A stretch of DNA of 64,000 nucleotides from Cellulomonas aerilata (lineage in GTDB: Bacteria > Actinomycetota > Actinomycetes > Actinomycetales > Cellulomonadaceae), in the NCBI RefSeq assembly GCF_007991755.1, contig NZ_BJYY01000015.1, forward strand, positions 124,001-188,000, in the 5' to 3' direction. Positions 7,875 through 16,068 of the stretch are shown piece by piece. Below the pieces are notes generated by a model, which was given only the letters and a program-made list of their open reading frames with translations, had not been told where the DNA came from and ran no database searches. The position numbers and the translations under genes are program-made. The first letter of the stretch is position 1. Every line of letters begins with the position of its first letter.

Positions 7875-8611
7875 CGGCCGGCGAGCGGTGCGTCGACCCG
7901 CGCGGCGGCCGACGCGCCGGTCGGCACGGCCCCGGCCACGACGTCCCGGACCACGGCCGGTACGGCGTCGCCCGCCACCGCTGCTGCGCGCTGGTCCCGC
8001 CACAGGCCCAGGCCGAGGCCCACGAGCGCGACGCCGGTCGGCACCGCGAACGGCCGGTTGAACGACTCGGGCAGCACCGACAGGGCGAGGGCGGAGGTGG
8101 TGCCGTACGCGAGCAGGAGGGACGCCCAGCGAGCCGCCACGCCGGCGCGGAAGAGCGCGACCCCGAAGAGCAGACCGCCCAGCGCGTAGCCGACCCCGGA
8201 GACGAGGAGGAGCTCCTGCATCGCGCCGATGTCGCCGCTCGGGCTGCCGCCGACGGCGACGTCGAGGACGTCCTGGACGTACCCGGGGTCCGACCGGGCG
8301 ACCGTCGGCAGGACGTAGGCGACGATGCACTGGACGGCGAACAGGGCGAGGTAGCCGACCGTCAGCACCACGAAGCCGGTCAGCCCGACGACGCCCAGAC
8401 GATCGCGGTGGCGCAGGAGCAGACCGGTGAGGCCGACCAGCGCCAGCGCGGCCATCAGCGCCTTCGCGGTCTCGCGGACCAGCATCTCGGTGCTGACGAG
8501 GTGGGCGACGTCGGCCGGCGGGTGGTCGACCTGCACGCCGATGAAGATGACGCCGGCGGCTGCGGCGCACAGGCCGGCGACCGCGGTGAGGCGGCGGCTC
8601 GTGAGGGTCAT
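7871..8611 (-). CDS. Integral membrane protein, DUF4386-like
   Basis: The 246-residue protein has about six hydrophobic segments separated by short loops (for example AVAGLCAAAAGVIFIGVQV near the start and GVVGLTGFVVLTVGYLALFAV in the middle). The loop HPPADVAHLVSTEMLVRETAKALM after helix 1 and the overall layout recall DUF4386-type proteins of unknown function; this is a tentative match. The ATG at 8611 follows CAGGAG by six bases. The gene is first of a two-gene operon whose second member starts at 7874. A perfect 18-base palindrome lies 79 bases upstream, and a LAL-type activator gene comes directly before it on the same strand, which suggests it is that regulator's target. Confidence 0.75.
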   Translation of the reverse strand: MTLTSRRLTAVAGLCAAAAGVIFIGVQVDHPPADVAHLVSTEMLVRETAKALMAALALVGLTGLLLRHRDRLGVVGLTGFVVLTVGYLALFAVQCIVAYVLPTVARSDPGYVQDVLDVAVGGSPSGDIGAMQELLLVSGVGYALGGLLFGVALFRAGVAARWASLLLAYGTTSALALSVLPESFNRPFAVPTGVALVGLGLGLWRDQRAAAVAGDAVPAVVRDVVAGAVPTGASAAARVDAPLAGR

Positions 8612-8689
8612 GGCGGGCTCCTGGTGCTCGGTGCCGGACGGGGTGCCCGGCGACGTCCCGGACGCTAGGGACGGACCTGGTGAGGCCGC

Positions 8690-8707
8690 GTCACCACCTG
8701 TGGTGAC
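8690..8707. promoter_or_regulatory. Perfect palindrome upstream of the membrane operon
   Basis: GTCACCACctGTGGTGAC has 8-base arms around a 2-base centre. The following 60 bases hold more GGTGGT or ACCACC elements, including two copies of GGTGGTCCGGGC (8728-8739 and 8765-8776). It lies between the end of the LAL regulator (8779) and the start of the membrane gene (8611). It could be an operator for a dimeric HTH regulator or a transcript-end hairpin. The dyad is too tight for a normal terminator loop, which favours the operator reading. Confidence 0.5.
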
Positions 8708-8778
8708 CGGGGTGGTGATCCCGGCCGGTGGTCCGGGCCTGTGCACCACCGGTGCCACTCCCGCTGGTGGTCCGGGCG

Positions 8779-11538
8779 TCACAGCAGCCCGAGGTCCTCC
8801 GCCCGGCGCACCGCGGCCCGCCGGGTGCTCACGCCGAGCTTGGTGAACACGTGCCGGGTGTGCGTGCGCAGCGTGTTCACCGAGACGAACAGCTGCCGCG
8901 CGATCTCCGGCCCGGTGAGCTCGGTCGCCAGCAGGCGCAGCACCTCCCGCTCCCGCTCGCTGAGCCCCTCGGGGGCCACGGTCGCGGCACCGCCGCCGGG
9001 ACCGACCGGACCGACCGGTCCGACCGGACCGGCGGGTCCGGACGCCGCGGGTCGCCGACCGACGGCCAGCACGTGTCGGGCGTGCGTCCGGACGTCCGCC
9101 GCCGCCACGGCGGCGACCTGCTCGAGCAGCTCGACCACCGGCTGACCCTCGTCGAGGAACAGGCGGCGATGACCCGTCGGCACGCCGAGGGTCAGCGCCG
9201 CCGCGAGGTCGGCGCCGGCCGCGTGCGCGTCGCCGTGGGCGCGGTGGGCGAGCGCGCGCACCAGCAGCGCCTCGACCACGCTGCCGCCGCGCGTGGCTGC
9301 GCGAGCCGCGGCCAGCACCCGGTCGACCAGGTCCAGCGCGGGTCCCGCCTGGCGCTCGGCGACGAGCAGGCGGGCCAGCGTCAGCGCGTCGTGCTCGCCC
9401 AGGTACGTCACCGGGTCGTGGGGCGTGACGCCGCGCTCGACTGCCCACGCCCGGGCGTCCGCAGTCCGGCCCTGGGCCAGGCGCACCCGCGCCCGGGTCG
9501 CGGCGATCGGCCGCACGTCGGGGAAGTACCCGGGCAGGTAGAGCGGCTCGGCCCGGTCCAGCATCGCGACGGCGCCGTCCAGGTCGCCCGTGGCCCGCAG
9601 CAGCGCGGCCGTCGCGGTGTACCAGCGGTGCCGGTTCTCCGGCAGCGACGCGGCGTCGCCCAGCCGTCGGGCCGCCTCCAGGTGTCGCGCGGCCGCCTCC
9701 AGGTCGCCCTGCTCGCGCAGCACGTCGGCGAGGCCGACGTGCAGGTCGCCCGTGGTGGGCAGGACCGGTCCGGGGTGCGTCTGCGCTGCCGCGAGCGCAC
9801 GCTCGTACCGCCGCCGAGCCTCGTCCGGGCGTCCCCGCGCGAGCCACAGGGTGGCCAGCACGACGGTCGCGCCCAGCTCGTCCGCCACCATGCCGGCCGC
9901 GCCGAGGCCGGCCACGGCCTGGCCGAAGGTGTCCACGGCGGTGTCGAGGTCCCCCGCGGCCCAGGCGGCGAGTCCGACGAAGCCCGCGGCGGCGGCGCGA
10001 GGGAAGTGGTCCTCCGGTCCGGCCAGCCCCAGCGCCCGACGGGCGTGACCGACCGTGCCGTCGACGTCGCCACGGGCCTGGGCCACGGAGGCGCGGTAGA
10101 CGGCGATCATCGCGGGGAGGGAGCGGATCTCGTCGTCGCGGTCGTGGGCAGCCCGGGCGAGCGGGCCGGTGGCCGGGACGGACGACGGCGGCGCGGCCCC
10201 CAGGCCGGTCTCGGCGGCGTCGAGCCACGCCTCCACCGCGTCGACGTCGCCCGCGGCGAGCCGGCTCCACGCCACGAAGGTGCAGAGCAGCGGCCGGCGC
10301 CGGACGACGTCCTCGGGCAGCGCGCCCAGCCAGGCGCGCAGGGTCCGGTCCTGACGGCGCCGGCGCAGGTCGGGCACGGTCAGCTCGACCAGGTCGGCGG
10401 CGTGCTCGTGGTCACCGCTCGCGATCGCGTGGTGGACGGCGTCGACGGCGAACCCGTTCGCGGCGAGCCACCGGGCAGCGGCGGCATGGAGGCGGGGAGC
10501 CGGGTCGCCGTGCGTGGCGGCCAGACGCGCGCGCAGCGCGTCCGCGAACAGGTGGTGGTACCGGTACCACCGGCGCTCGTCGTCGAGCGGGACGAGGAAC
10601 AGGTTCTCCCGCTCGAGCACCTCCAGGGCCGCCCGGCCGTCGGACCGGCCGGTCACCGCGTCGCAGAGGTCGCCGGTCAGCGCGTCGAGGACGCAGGTGT
10701 CGAGCAGGAACGCGCGCACGTCGTCCGGCTGCCGGTCCAGGACCTCCTCGACGAGGTAGTCCAGGACGAAGCGGTGGCTCCCGGAGAAGGCGTGGACGAA
10801 GCCCGCGACGTCCCCGGTCCCGTCGACGGCACGTGTCCGGGCGGACAGCGCCGCGAGCTGGAGCCCGGCCGCCCAGCCCTCGGTCCGGGCCTCCAGCGCC
10901 GCCACGAGCGGGGGCTCCAGCCGCAGACCCATCACGTCGGCGAGGAAGGTCCCCGCCTCGTCGGACGTGAACCTCAGGTCCGCGGCACGGACCTCCACCA
11001 GCTCGCCGCGCGCGCGCAGTCGCGCCAGCGGCAACGCCGGGTCGGCCCGCGTGGTCATCGCCAGCGTCACCTGCGGCGGCAGGTTGTCCACGAGGAAGGC
11101 CAGCGCCCGGTGGACGTCGGCGTCGTCGATCACGTGGTAGTCGTCCAGCGCCACCACCGTGGGGCCGGGGAGCAGGTCGAGGTCGTCGACCAGGCTGACC
11201 AGGACGGCCTCCACCGGTGCGGGTCCACCGGTCGCCAGCAGCGCGAGCGCGTCGCTCCCGACCCCGGGAGCCGCCACCTGGATCGCGGCGACGAGGTGGC
11301 TGAGGAAAGGGCGGGGGTCGGAGTCCGCGGCGTCCAGCGCGAGCCACGCCACGCGCGCGGGCGACCCCGCCAGCCACTGCGTCAGCAGCGTGGTCTTGCC
11401 GAAGCCGGCCGGTGCGGCGACGAGGACCAGCCGAGGCATCGGTCCGTCCTCGGTGGGCAGCCGCTCGACCAGCCGCGGGCGCTCGACCAGCCGGCGACGG
11501 GGCGCGGGCAGGTGCAGCTTGGTGCCCAGAGCCGGCAT
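8779..11538 (-). CDS. LAL-type (MalT-like) LuxR family transcriptional activator
   Basis: The 919-residue protein has the large ATP-binding LuxR architecture. A P-loop NTPase at the N-terminus has Walker [10 protein letters not shown] (residues 42-50) and Walker B VVALDD (about 128-133). A long helical TPR-like middle follows. The C-terminal LuxR HTH (about 858-919) contains [20 protein letters not shown] and [14 protein letters not shown] and a ligand should drive oligomerisation and promoter binding. A flexible linker of PVG repeats ([13 protein letters not shown], about residue 840) separates middle and HTH. On the coding strand TACGCT stands six bases before the ATG, so the message is probably leaderless. 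The downstream membrane operon and the palindrome at 8690 are its likely target; the inducer is unknown. Confidence 0.9.
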   Translation of the reverse strand: MPALGTKLHLPAPRRRLVERPRLVERLPTEDGPMPRLVLVAAPAGFGKTTLLTQWLAGSPARVAWLALDAADSDPRPFLSHLVAAIQVAAPGVGSDALALLATGGPAPVEAVLVSLVDDLDLLPGPTVVALDDYHVIDDADVHRALAFLVDNLPPQVTLAMTTRADPALPLARLRARGELVEVRAADLRFTSDEAGTFLADVMGLRLEPPLVAALEARTEGWAAGLQLAALSARTRAVDGTGDVAGFVHAFSGSHRFVLDYLVEEVLDRQPDDVRAFLLDTCVLDALTGDLCDAVTGRSDGRAALEVLERENLFLVPLDDERRWYRYHHLFADALRARLAATHGDPAPRLHAAAARWLAANGFAVDAVHHAIASGDHEHAADLVELTVPDLRRRRQDRTLRAWLGALPEDVVRRRPLLCTFVAWSRLAAGDVDAVEAWLDAAETGLGAAPPSSVPATGPLARAAHDRDDEIRSLPAMIAVYRASVAQARGDVDGTVGHARRALGLAGPEDHFPRAAAAGFVGLAAWAAGDLDTAVDTFGQAVAGLGAAGMVADELGATVVLATLWLARGRPDEARRRYERALAAAQTHPGPVLPTTGDLHVGLADVLREQGDLEAAARHLEAARRLGDAASLPENRHRWYTATAALLRATGDLDGAVAMLDRAEPLYLPGYFPDVRPIAATRARVRLAQGRTADARAWAVERGVTPHDPVTYLGEHDALTLARLLVAERQAGPALDLVDRVLAAARAATRGGSVVEALLVRALAHRAHGDAHAAGADLAAALTLGVPTGHRRLFLDEGQPVVELLEQVAAVAAADVRTHARHVLAVGRRPAASGPAGPVGPVGPVGPGGGAATVAPEGLSEREREVLRLLATELTGPEIARQLFVSVNTLRTHTRHVFTKLGVSTRRAAVRRAEDLGLL

Positions 11539-11655
11539 CGGCCCAGCGTAGGGCCGCCGACGAGGTCTCCACGGCGCGGGACGGCGGGCATGTCGGTGGC
11601 GGGGTGGAGGGTGTGAGCGTCACAGAGGACCCGCAGCCTGCGCCACGGAGGAGCC

Positions 11656-12195
11656 ATGCCTGAGCACCTGATGTGCACGGACCGTGCGGTGATTTCCGCG
11701 TACGGCGCCGCCGACGACGCCTACGTCACCTGGCTGGACGACGTCACCGACCAGCTCCGTGACCTGGGGGCCGACCCCGCCGCGGTGCGCGCGTTCTACT
11801 CCCACGACGGCTACACCACCATCGAGGTGCCGGTGATCGACCCGGCGCCCGTCGGGTGGATGGTGCACCCGGGCGGTACGGAGATGTGCCCGCTGCCAGG
11901 CGCCGCGGGACAGGGGGCACGCGAGTGGCTGGACCGCTGGGAGACCCACCCGGAGCCGATCCGCGTCCTGGTGGCCCACGGCCTGCCGCCGCTGGCGTAC
12001 ACGCCTGGGGACGCCGGGCGTCCCGGAGCCTTCGCCCGCCCGATCGAGGTGGTCTTCGACGACGTCGTGCTGGTGACCACCGGCGTGGCCGACCGGTTCC
12101 AGGGCCGCGTCGGGCCCGCATGGAGCCCGATCCCCGGGGCGCTGCTGGACGCGATCCTCGTCGAGCACGGGGAGGCGCCCACCGTGGCCGCCTGA
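11656..12195 (+). CDS. Uncharacterised 179-residue protein
   Basis: The ATG at 11656 has a strong ribosome-binding site (GGAGGAGCC). The protein is soluble, with no signal or membrane segment. It is acidic and rich in aromatic and Pro residues (for example AYVTWLDDVTDQL near the start, PVGWMVHPGGTEMCPLPG around residue 70). Codon use is normal, supporting a real gene. I recognise no domain or catalytic motif. It is divergent from the LAL regulator, with 117 bases between starts, and could share its control region. Confidence 0.65.
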   Translation: MPEHLMCTDRAVISAYGAADDAYVTWLDDVTDQLRDLGADPAAVRAFYSHDGYTTIEVPVIDPAPVGWMVHPGGTEMCPLPGAAGQGAREWLDRWETHPEPIRVLVAHGLPPLAYTPGDAGRPGAFARPIEVVFDDVVLVTTGVADRFQGRVGPAWSPIPGALLDAILVEHGEAPTVAA

Positions 12196-12210
12196 CGCCG
12201 GCGCCGAGCG

Positions 12211-12290
12211 TCCGGTCGGCCCGTCGGTCGGTCGGCCCGTCGGTCGGTCGTCCGGCCCGTCGGTCGGCCGGCCCGGTCGGCCCCTCAGCG
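12211..12290. repeat. GC-rich tandem repeat of GTCGGCCCGTCG units
   Basis: The spacer after the 179-residue gene is built from reiterated CGGTCGG and GGCCCGTCGG units. GTCGGCCCGTCGGTCGG recurs at about 12216 and 12232, with further decayed copies to 12290. It contains no gene. It may be a slippage product or fold as an RNA after the upstream stop. Confidence 0.55.
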
Positions 12291-12327
12291 GCCGGCCTGC
12301 CGTCGGCCCCTCGGCCATACTGCGCGC

Positions 12328-12876
12328 ATGCCCCCTGGTCAGCGTCCGGGCGTCGCGGCGGCCGCCGCGGCGACCCTGCTCCTCGTCGCGGGATGCGCCG
12401 GGTCGGTGGAGGACCAGGCCCGGCGCGAGCTCGAGGCTGCCGCGCGGGAGGTGCACGGGGCGGCGGTCCTCTGGGTGGCGTCCTCGCCCGACCTGTCCGC
12501 CCGGGTGACGCTGGAGGAGCTGCAGTCGTCCGGCGACCTGACCGGCGGCGGCCGGGTCGAGCGGGCGGACGGCGGGGTGCTCGTCGTGACCCGCCCGATC
12601 GGCGTCCAGGTGGAGCGCGGGGGTGGCCTGCTCGCCGAGGACGCCAGTGCCGGCGCCTGCCTGCGGGTGACCATGTCGGGCCCGGACGGCGACGACCTCG
12701 GCCGGGTGCGCACCGAGGCGGTCCCGTGCCCGGACGGCCTCGTGCCGACGACGGGGGCCGGCGGCCAGGCCGACGTCGTCGACCTGGACCTCGGCGTGCT
12801 CGACGACGTCGTCGACGACGGGGACCGGCAACCCGGCACCTGCTTCGGCACGACCGGTGACTGCGCCGGGGGATGA
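12328..12876 (+). CDS. Uncharacterised lipoprotein
   Basis: The 182-residue protein has a lipoprotein signal with Cys25 in VAGC (MPPGQRPGVAAAAAATLLLVAGCAG). The mature part has two Cys pairs (GACLRV with AVPCPDG, and GTCFGTTGDC) that could form disulfides, and an acidic stretch VVDLDLGVLDDVVDDGD near the end. CATACT at 12316-12321 stands exactly six bases before the ATG, with no ribosome-binding site, so the transcript is probably leaderless. The family is not recognised. It lies between two other uncharacterised plus-strand genes with long gaps, so it is likely monocistronic. Confidence 0.65.
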   Translation: MPPGQRPGVAAAAAATLLLVAGCAGSVEDQARRELEAAAREVHGAAVLWVASSPDLSARVTLEELQSSGDLTGGGRVERADGGVLVVTRPIGVQVERGGGLLAEDASAGACLRVTMSGPDGDDLGRVRTEAVPCPDGLVPTTGAGGQADVVDLDLGVLDDVVDDGDRQPGTCFGTTGDCAGG

Positions 12877-12969
12877 GCGGCGCGCAGGTCGTACGACCAA
12901 GGTCTCGTTGATCCGTCGAGCGGACCGGGGCGACAGTCGAGAGGACACCGGCGCAGCACGGAGGGACGG

Positions 12970-13368
12970 ATGAACATGAGCGACATCGTCCGGGACCCGA
13001 CCGACGAGCTCGTCGTGTTCGCCGTGCCCCAGGAGGCGATGCAGCTCCGGCCGGACCTGCGGGACGACTACTGCTACTGGCCGATGGTGTCCACCATCGC
13101 GGCCCAGAGCCCGTTGCCGCTCCTCGGGCCGGTCCACGAGCCGACCTACCAGTACATGACCCGTCCGGACGACCTGCACGGGATCGAGCTGCGGCACCCC
13201 TGCGCCCGGTGCCGCGCCTCGGTCGAGCGTGCGGCGCAGGCGCTCGCCGGCGTGGAGCCCGGGACCCTGGGCATCTGCGTGGCGCAGTGCGTCGTCGTCT
13301 ACCTGCGGGACATCCAGACCCTCGACGGCCGCTTCTCGCCGATCATGCGGCTCGCCGACACGGTGTAG
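12970..13368 (+). CDS. Uncharacterised 132-residue cytoplasmic protein
   Basis: The start follows GGAGGGACGG (ATG 12970; a second ATG at 12976 is possible). The protein lacks a signal peptide. It has a Cys-rich centre, HPCARCRASVERAAQ (CxxC about residues 77-80), plus GICVAQCVVVYL near residue 103, which may bind a metal. The N-terminus (DIVRDPTDELVVFAVPQEAMQL) is regular alpha/beta. No family is recognised. It ends 15 bases before the convergent MerR gene. Confidence 0.62.
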   Translation: MNMSDIVRDPTDELVVFAVPQEAMQLRPDLRDDYCYWPMVSTIAAQSPLPLLGPVHEPTYQYMTRPDDLHGIELRHPCARCRASVERAAQALAGVEPGTLGICVAQCVVVYLRDIQTLDGRFSPIMRLADTV

Positions 13369-13383
13369 CCGGCGGCAGCCCGG

Positions 13384-14163
13384 TCAGCTCGGCGCCTGCG
13401 GCACCCGCTCCAGCCGGGTCCACCGTGCCCAGCCACGCTCCCGCAGGAGGTCCCGCAGCCGCTGCGTCCGGGGGTCGGTCTCGACGGCCAGCGCGTCCAG
13501 GAGGTCGAAGGGCAGGTCGTCCAGGCCCTCCTCGCCCAGGTCGACCGCGCCGGCCGCCTCTGCCTCGTCGGCGAGATCGGCCATGAGGTCGGCCGCCTCC
13601 TGCAGGCGCGGGTCGTCGTGGGCGTCGCCCTCGAAGATCGCCGACAGGACGAGGTACAGCCGGACCACCCGCGGGTCGTCGAGCTGCGCGAGCTTCTCGG
13701 GCAGCCACTCGTGGATCGCCTCGGGCCAGCGCGCCGCGACGAGGATCCAGCCGTCCCGCTCACCCTCGACCATCCGCTCCGACACGCCGAGCTCCCGGAG
13801 CCGGTCGAGGTACCGGAGCGCGTCGGGGGGCAGCGCCAGGCTGTCCCCGGCGGCGAGCTGCGCGATGTGCTTGCGGCTGGTCTCCAGACGCTCGATCTCC
13901 GCCAGCAGGCGGGCGTCGATGCTCTCGACGGCCGCGGCGAAGCCCGACGCGTCCGCCTCGAGCATGGCGCCGATCTGGGAGAGCGGGACGCCGGCGTCCG
14001 CGAGGGTCCGGACCTTGATCAGCGCCACGACCGCCGTCGCGCCGTACCGCCGGTAGCCCGACGCGTCCCGCTCCGGCTCGGCCAGCAGCCCGATCTGGTG
14101 GTAGTGCCGCACCGCCCGCACGGTGACGCCGGCGTACGCCGCCAGTTGACCGATCGTCAGCAT
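13384..14163 (-). CDS. MerR-family transcriptional regulator (TipA-like)
   Basis: The 259-residue protein begins with the MerR winged helix-turn-helix (MLTIGQLAAYAGVTVRAVRHYHQIGLLAEPERDASGYRRY cut at the arm) in residues 1-70. A dimerising coiled coil follows around 70-120 (ESIDARLLAEIERLETSRKH). The C-terminal half is helical, with no Cys cluster, so it is a drug- or effector-sensing type, not a metal sensor. It is the last gene of an ABC exporter operon, 43 bases after the permease stop. A MerR-type operator lies before the first gene of that operon (15838-15858), pointing to autoregulation of the whole unit. Confidence 0.88.
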   Translation of the reverse strand: MLTIGQLAAYAGVTVRAVRHYHQIGLLAEPERDASGYRRYGATAVVALIKVRTLADAGVPLSQIGAMLEADASGFAAAVESIDARLLAEIERLETSRKHIAQLAAGDSLALPPDALRYLDRLRELGVSERMVEGERDGWILVAARWPEAIHEWLPEKLAQLDDPRVVRLYLVLSAIFEGDAHDDPRLQEAADLMADLADEAEAAGAVDLGEEGLDDLPFDLLDALAVETDPRTQRLRDLLRERGWARWTRLERVPQAPS

Positions 14164-14206
14164 GACCCGATCCTGCCCGGACTCGCCCTGGCGCTGTCGA
14201 GGCCGG

Positions 14207-14968
14207 TCAGGCGATCCGGCGCCGGTAGGCCAGGTCGGCGAGCACGTAGGCGACGACCAGGATGCCCACGCACCAGGCGAGCGCGGTCCAGATGCCGGTG
14301 CCGACCGGTTGCCCGGTGAGCAGGTCGCGGATCGCGTCGACGATCGCGGTCACCGGCTGGTGCTCGGCGAACCAGCGCACCGGCCCCGGCATGGTGGCCG
14401 TGGGGACGAACGCGGAGCTGATGAACGGCAGGAGGATGAGCGGGTAGGAGAACACGCTCGCGCCGTCCACGCTCGTCGCCGTGAGCCCGGGGATGACGGC
14501 GATCCAGGTCAGCGCCACCGTGAACAGGGCCAGGATGCCGGTCACGGCCAGCCAGCCCGACACCCCCGCGCCCGAGCGGAAGCCCATGAGGAGGGCGACG
14601 CCGACGACGACCACGAGCGAGATTAGGTTGGCGACCAGCGAGGTCAGCACGTGCGCCCACAGGACCGAGGAGCGGGCGATGGGCATGGCGTGGAATCGCT
14701 CGAAGATGCCGCTCGTCGTGTCGAGGAAGAGCCGGTACGCGGTGTACGAGATTCCCGACGCGACGGTGATCAGCAGGATCCCGGGCAGCAGGTAGGTGAC
14801 GTAGGAGTCGGTCCCGGTCTCGATCGCGCCACCGAGGACGTAGACGAACAGCAGCATGAAGGCGATCGGCATGACGACGGTCGTGATGATCGTGTCCGGG
14901 CTGCGAGCGATGTGGCGGAGGGACCGCCCCAGGAGGGCGGCGGTGTCCTGGACGACGTGCGTGGTCAC
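14207..14968 (-). CDS. ABC-2 type transporter permease (DrrB-like)
   Basis: The 253-residue protein has six membrane segments and the ABC-2 profile. An N-terminal amphipathic stretch (LLGRSLRHIARSPDTIITTVVMPIAFMLLF split here) leads into helix 1, and conserved motifs follow, such as LLPGILLITVASG and SAFVPTATMPGPVRWFAEHQPVTAI near residue 195, typical of daunorubicin-resistance permeases. GTG at 14968 overlaps the stop of the ATPase gene by four bases, so the pair is translationally coupled. With the ATPase it should form a homodimeric-type exporter of a lipophilic compound. Confidence 0.9.
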   Translation of the reverse strand: MTTHVVQDTAALLGRSLRHIARSPDTIITTVVMPIAFMLLFVYVLGGAIETGTDSYVTYLLPGILLITVASGISYTAYRLFLDTTSGIFERFHAMPIARSSVLWAHVLTSLVANLISLVVVVGVALLMGFRSGAGVSGWLAVTGILALFTVALTWIAVIPGLTATSVDGASVFSYPLILLPFISSAFVPTATMPGPVRWFAEHQPVTAIVDAIRDLLTGQPVGTGIWTALAWCVGILVVAYVLADLAYRRRIA

Positions 14969-15819
14969 GGTCGCTCCCCGGGGGTCGTGAGGTCGTCGGA
15001 CGTGCGGGTGCCGGGGTCGTCTCGGTGGGCGTGGCCGCTCGCGTCGGCTCCGACGACAGCGAGGAAGACGTCCTCGAGGGTCGGCTGCTTCTCGACGTAC
15101 TCCACCTCGGCGGGCGGCAGCAGCCTCCGGAGCTCGGCCAGCGTGCCGTTCACCGTGATCCGGCCCTCGTGGAGGATCGCGATCCGGTCGGCGAGCTGCT
15201 CGGCCTCGTCGAGGTGCTGGGTGGTGAGCAGCACGGTGGTGCCGCCCCGGGCGAGCTCGCTGACCGCACGCCACACCTCGATGCGCGCCTGGGGGTCGAG
15301 CCCGGTGGTCGGCTCGTCGAGGAAGATCACCGGTGGGTCCCCGACGAGGCTCATCGCGAGGTCCAGGCGGCGGCGCATGCCGCCGGAGTACGTGGCCACC
15401 CGCCGGGTGCCCGCCTCCGCCAGCGAGAACCGCCGGAGCAGGTCGTCGGCGACGACCCCGGGGTCGGTGACGTGGCGCAGCCTCGCCATGAGGACGAGGT
15501 TCTCGCGCCCGGTGAGGATCTCGTCGACGGCTGCGAACTGCCCGGTGAGGCTGATCGACCCGCGGACCTCGGCCCCCTGGGTCGCGACGTCGAAGCCGTT
15601 CACCCGGGCGGTCCCCCCGTCGGCCCTCAGGAGCGTGCTCAGGATCTTGATGACCGTGGTCTTCCCTGCCCCGTTCGAGCCGAGGAGGGCGACGATGCTG
15701 CCGCGTGCCACGTCGAGGTCCACGCCCCGGAGCACGGTCAGGTCTCGGTACGACTTGGTCAGCCCACGCAGGAGGACGGCGGGCTCGTGCACCCCGTGGG
15801 GTGTCGGTGCGGTGCTCAT
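14965..15819 (-). CDS. ABC transporter ATP-binding protein (DrrA-like)
   Basis: The 284-residue protein has all the ABC signatures: Walker A GSNGAGKTT (about residues 47-55), Q-loop in SLTGQFAAVDE, signature YSGGMRRRLDLA (about 145), Walker B VIFLDEPTTGLDP and the switch His in TTQHLDEAEQLADRI. A C-terminal extension (PPAEVEYVEKQPTLEDVFLAVVG) is the DrrA-type regulatory tail. It energises export through the coupled permease downstream. The ATG at 15819 has only a weak ribosome-binding site, and the operator at 15838 begins 19 bases upstream. Resistance to an antibiotic or toxic lipid is the usual role; the substrate is unknown. Confidence 0.93.
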   Translation of the reverse strand: MSTAPTPHGVHEPAVLLRGLTKSYRDLTVLRGVDLDVARGSIVALLGSNGAGKTTVIKILSTLLRADGGTARVNGFDVATQGAEVRGSISLTGQFAAVDEILTGRENLVLMARLRHVTDPGVVADDLLRRFSLAEAGTRRVATYSGGMRRRLDLAMSLVGDPPVIFLDEPTTGLDPQARIEVWRAVSELARGGTTVLLTTQHLDEAEQLADRIAILHEGRITVNGTLAELRRLLPPAEVEYVEKQPTLEDVFLAVVGADASGHAHRDDPGTRTSDDLTTPGERP

Positions 15820-15837
15820 GGCAGCCAGCGTGGAGGG

Positions 15838-15858
15838 TTGACGCTGCGTCAGGGTCAA
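15838..15858 (-). promoter_or_regulatory. MerR-type operator/promoter of the ABC exporter operon
   Basis: The site contains the dyad TGACG-CTG-CGTCA (15839-15851) and, more widely, TTGAC at 15838-15842 facing GTCAA at 15854-15858. On the coding strand TTGACC begins the site and can serve as the -35 element, with the dyad filling the stretched spacer as in MerR-activated promoters. The encoded MerR protein (13384-14163) is the natural ligand. A clear -10 box was not found. Confidence 0.6.
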
Positions 15859-15900
15859 GGCCGCTCTCGACCTGATCTTCCGCGCGCAGGCTCGCCGGAT

Positions 15901-15930
15901 GCCGGTGCCGGTGCCGGTGCCGGTGCCGGT
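15901..15930. repeat. Five perfect tandem copies of GCCGGT
   Basis: The hexamer GCCGGT is repeated five times without error in the non-coding interval between the ABC operon promoter and the secreted-protein gene. A short array such as this can change copy number by slippage. It sits 139 bases before the next start, so any effect on expression is uncertain. Confidence 0.75.
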
Positions 15931-16068
15931 GCTGACGGCGCCGTGGCGCTGCACCGTCCGGGCTCGACCACAAGGACTAGGCCGCACGTCCAGTAGGCGA
16001 CGAGCGGCCGCACGACCAGGGTGGACGCTGCCAGGGCTTCCTGGCCCTCAGCCCGTCCTGGAGATCAC

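Noticed and set aside
8728-11616. A very long plus-strand open frame (over 900 codons) across the LAL regulator
   Set aside because: It is the antisense shadow of a GC-rich gene. The minus-strand protein has Walker and HTH motifs; the plus frame is Arg/Gly/His/Gln-rich without domains.
12211-12290. The CGGTCGG repeats as a CRISPR array
   Set aside because: Units are adjacent with no unique spacers of constant length, and no cas genes are present.
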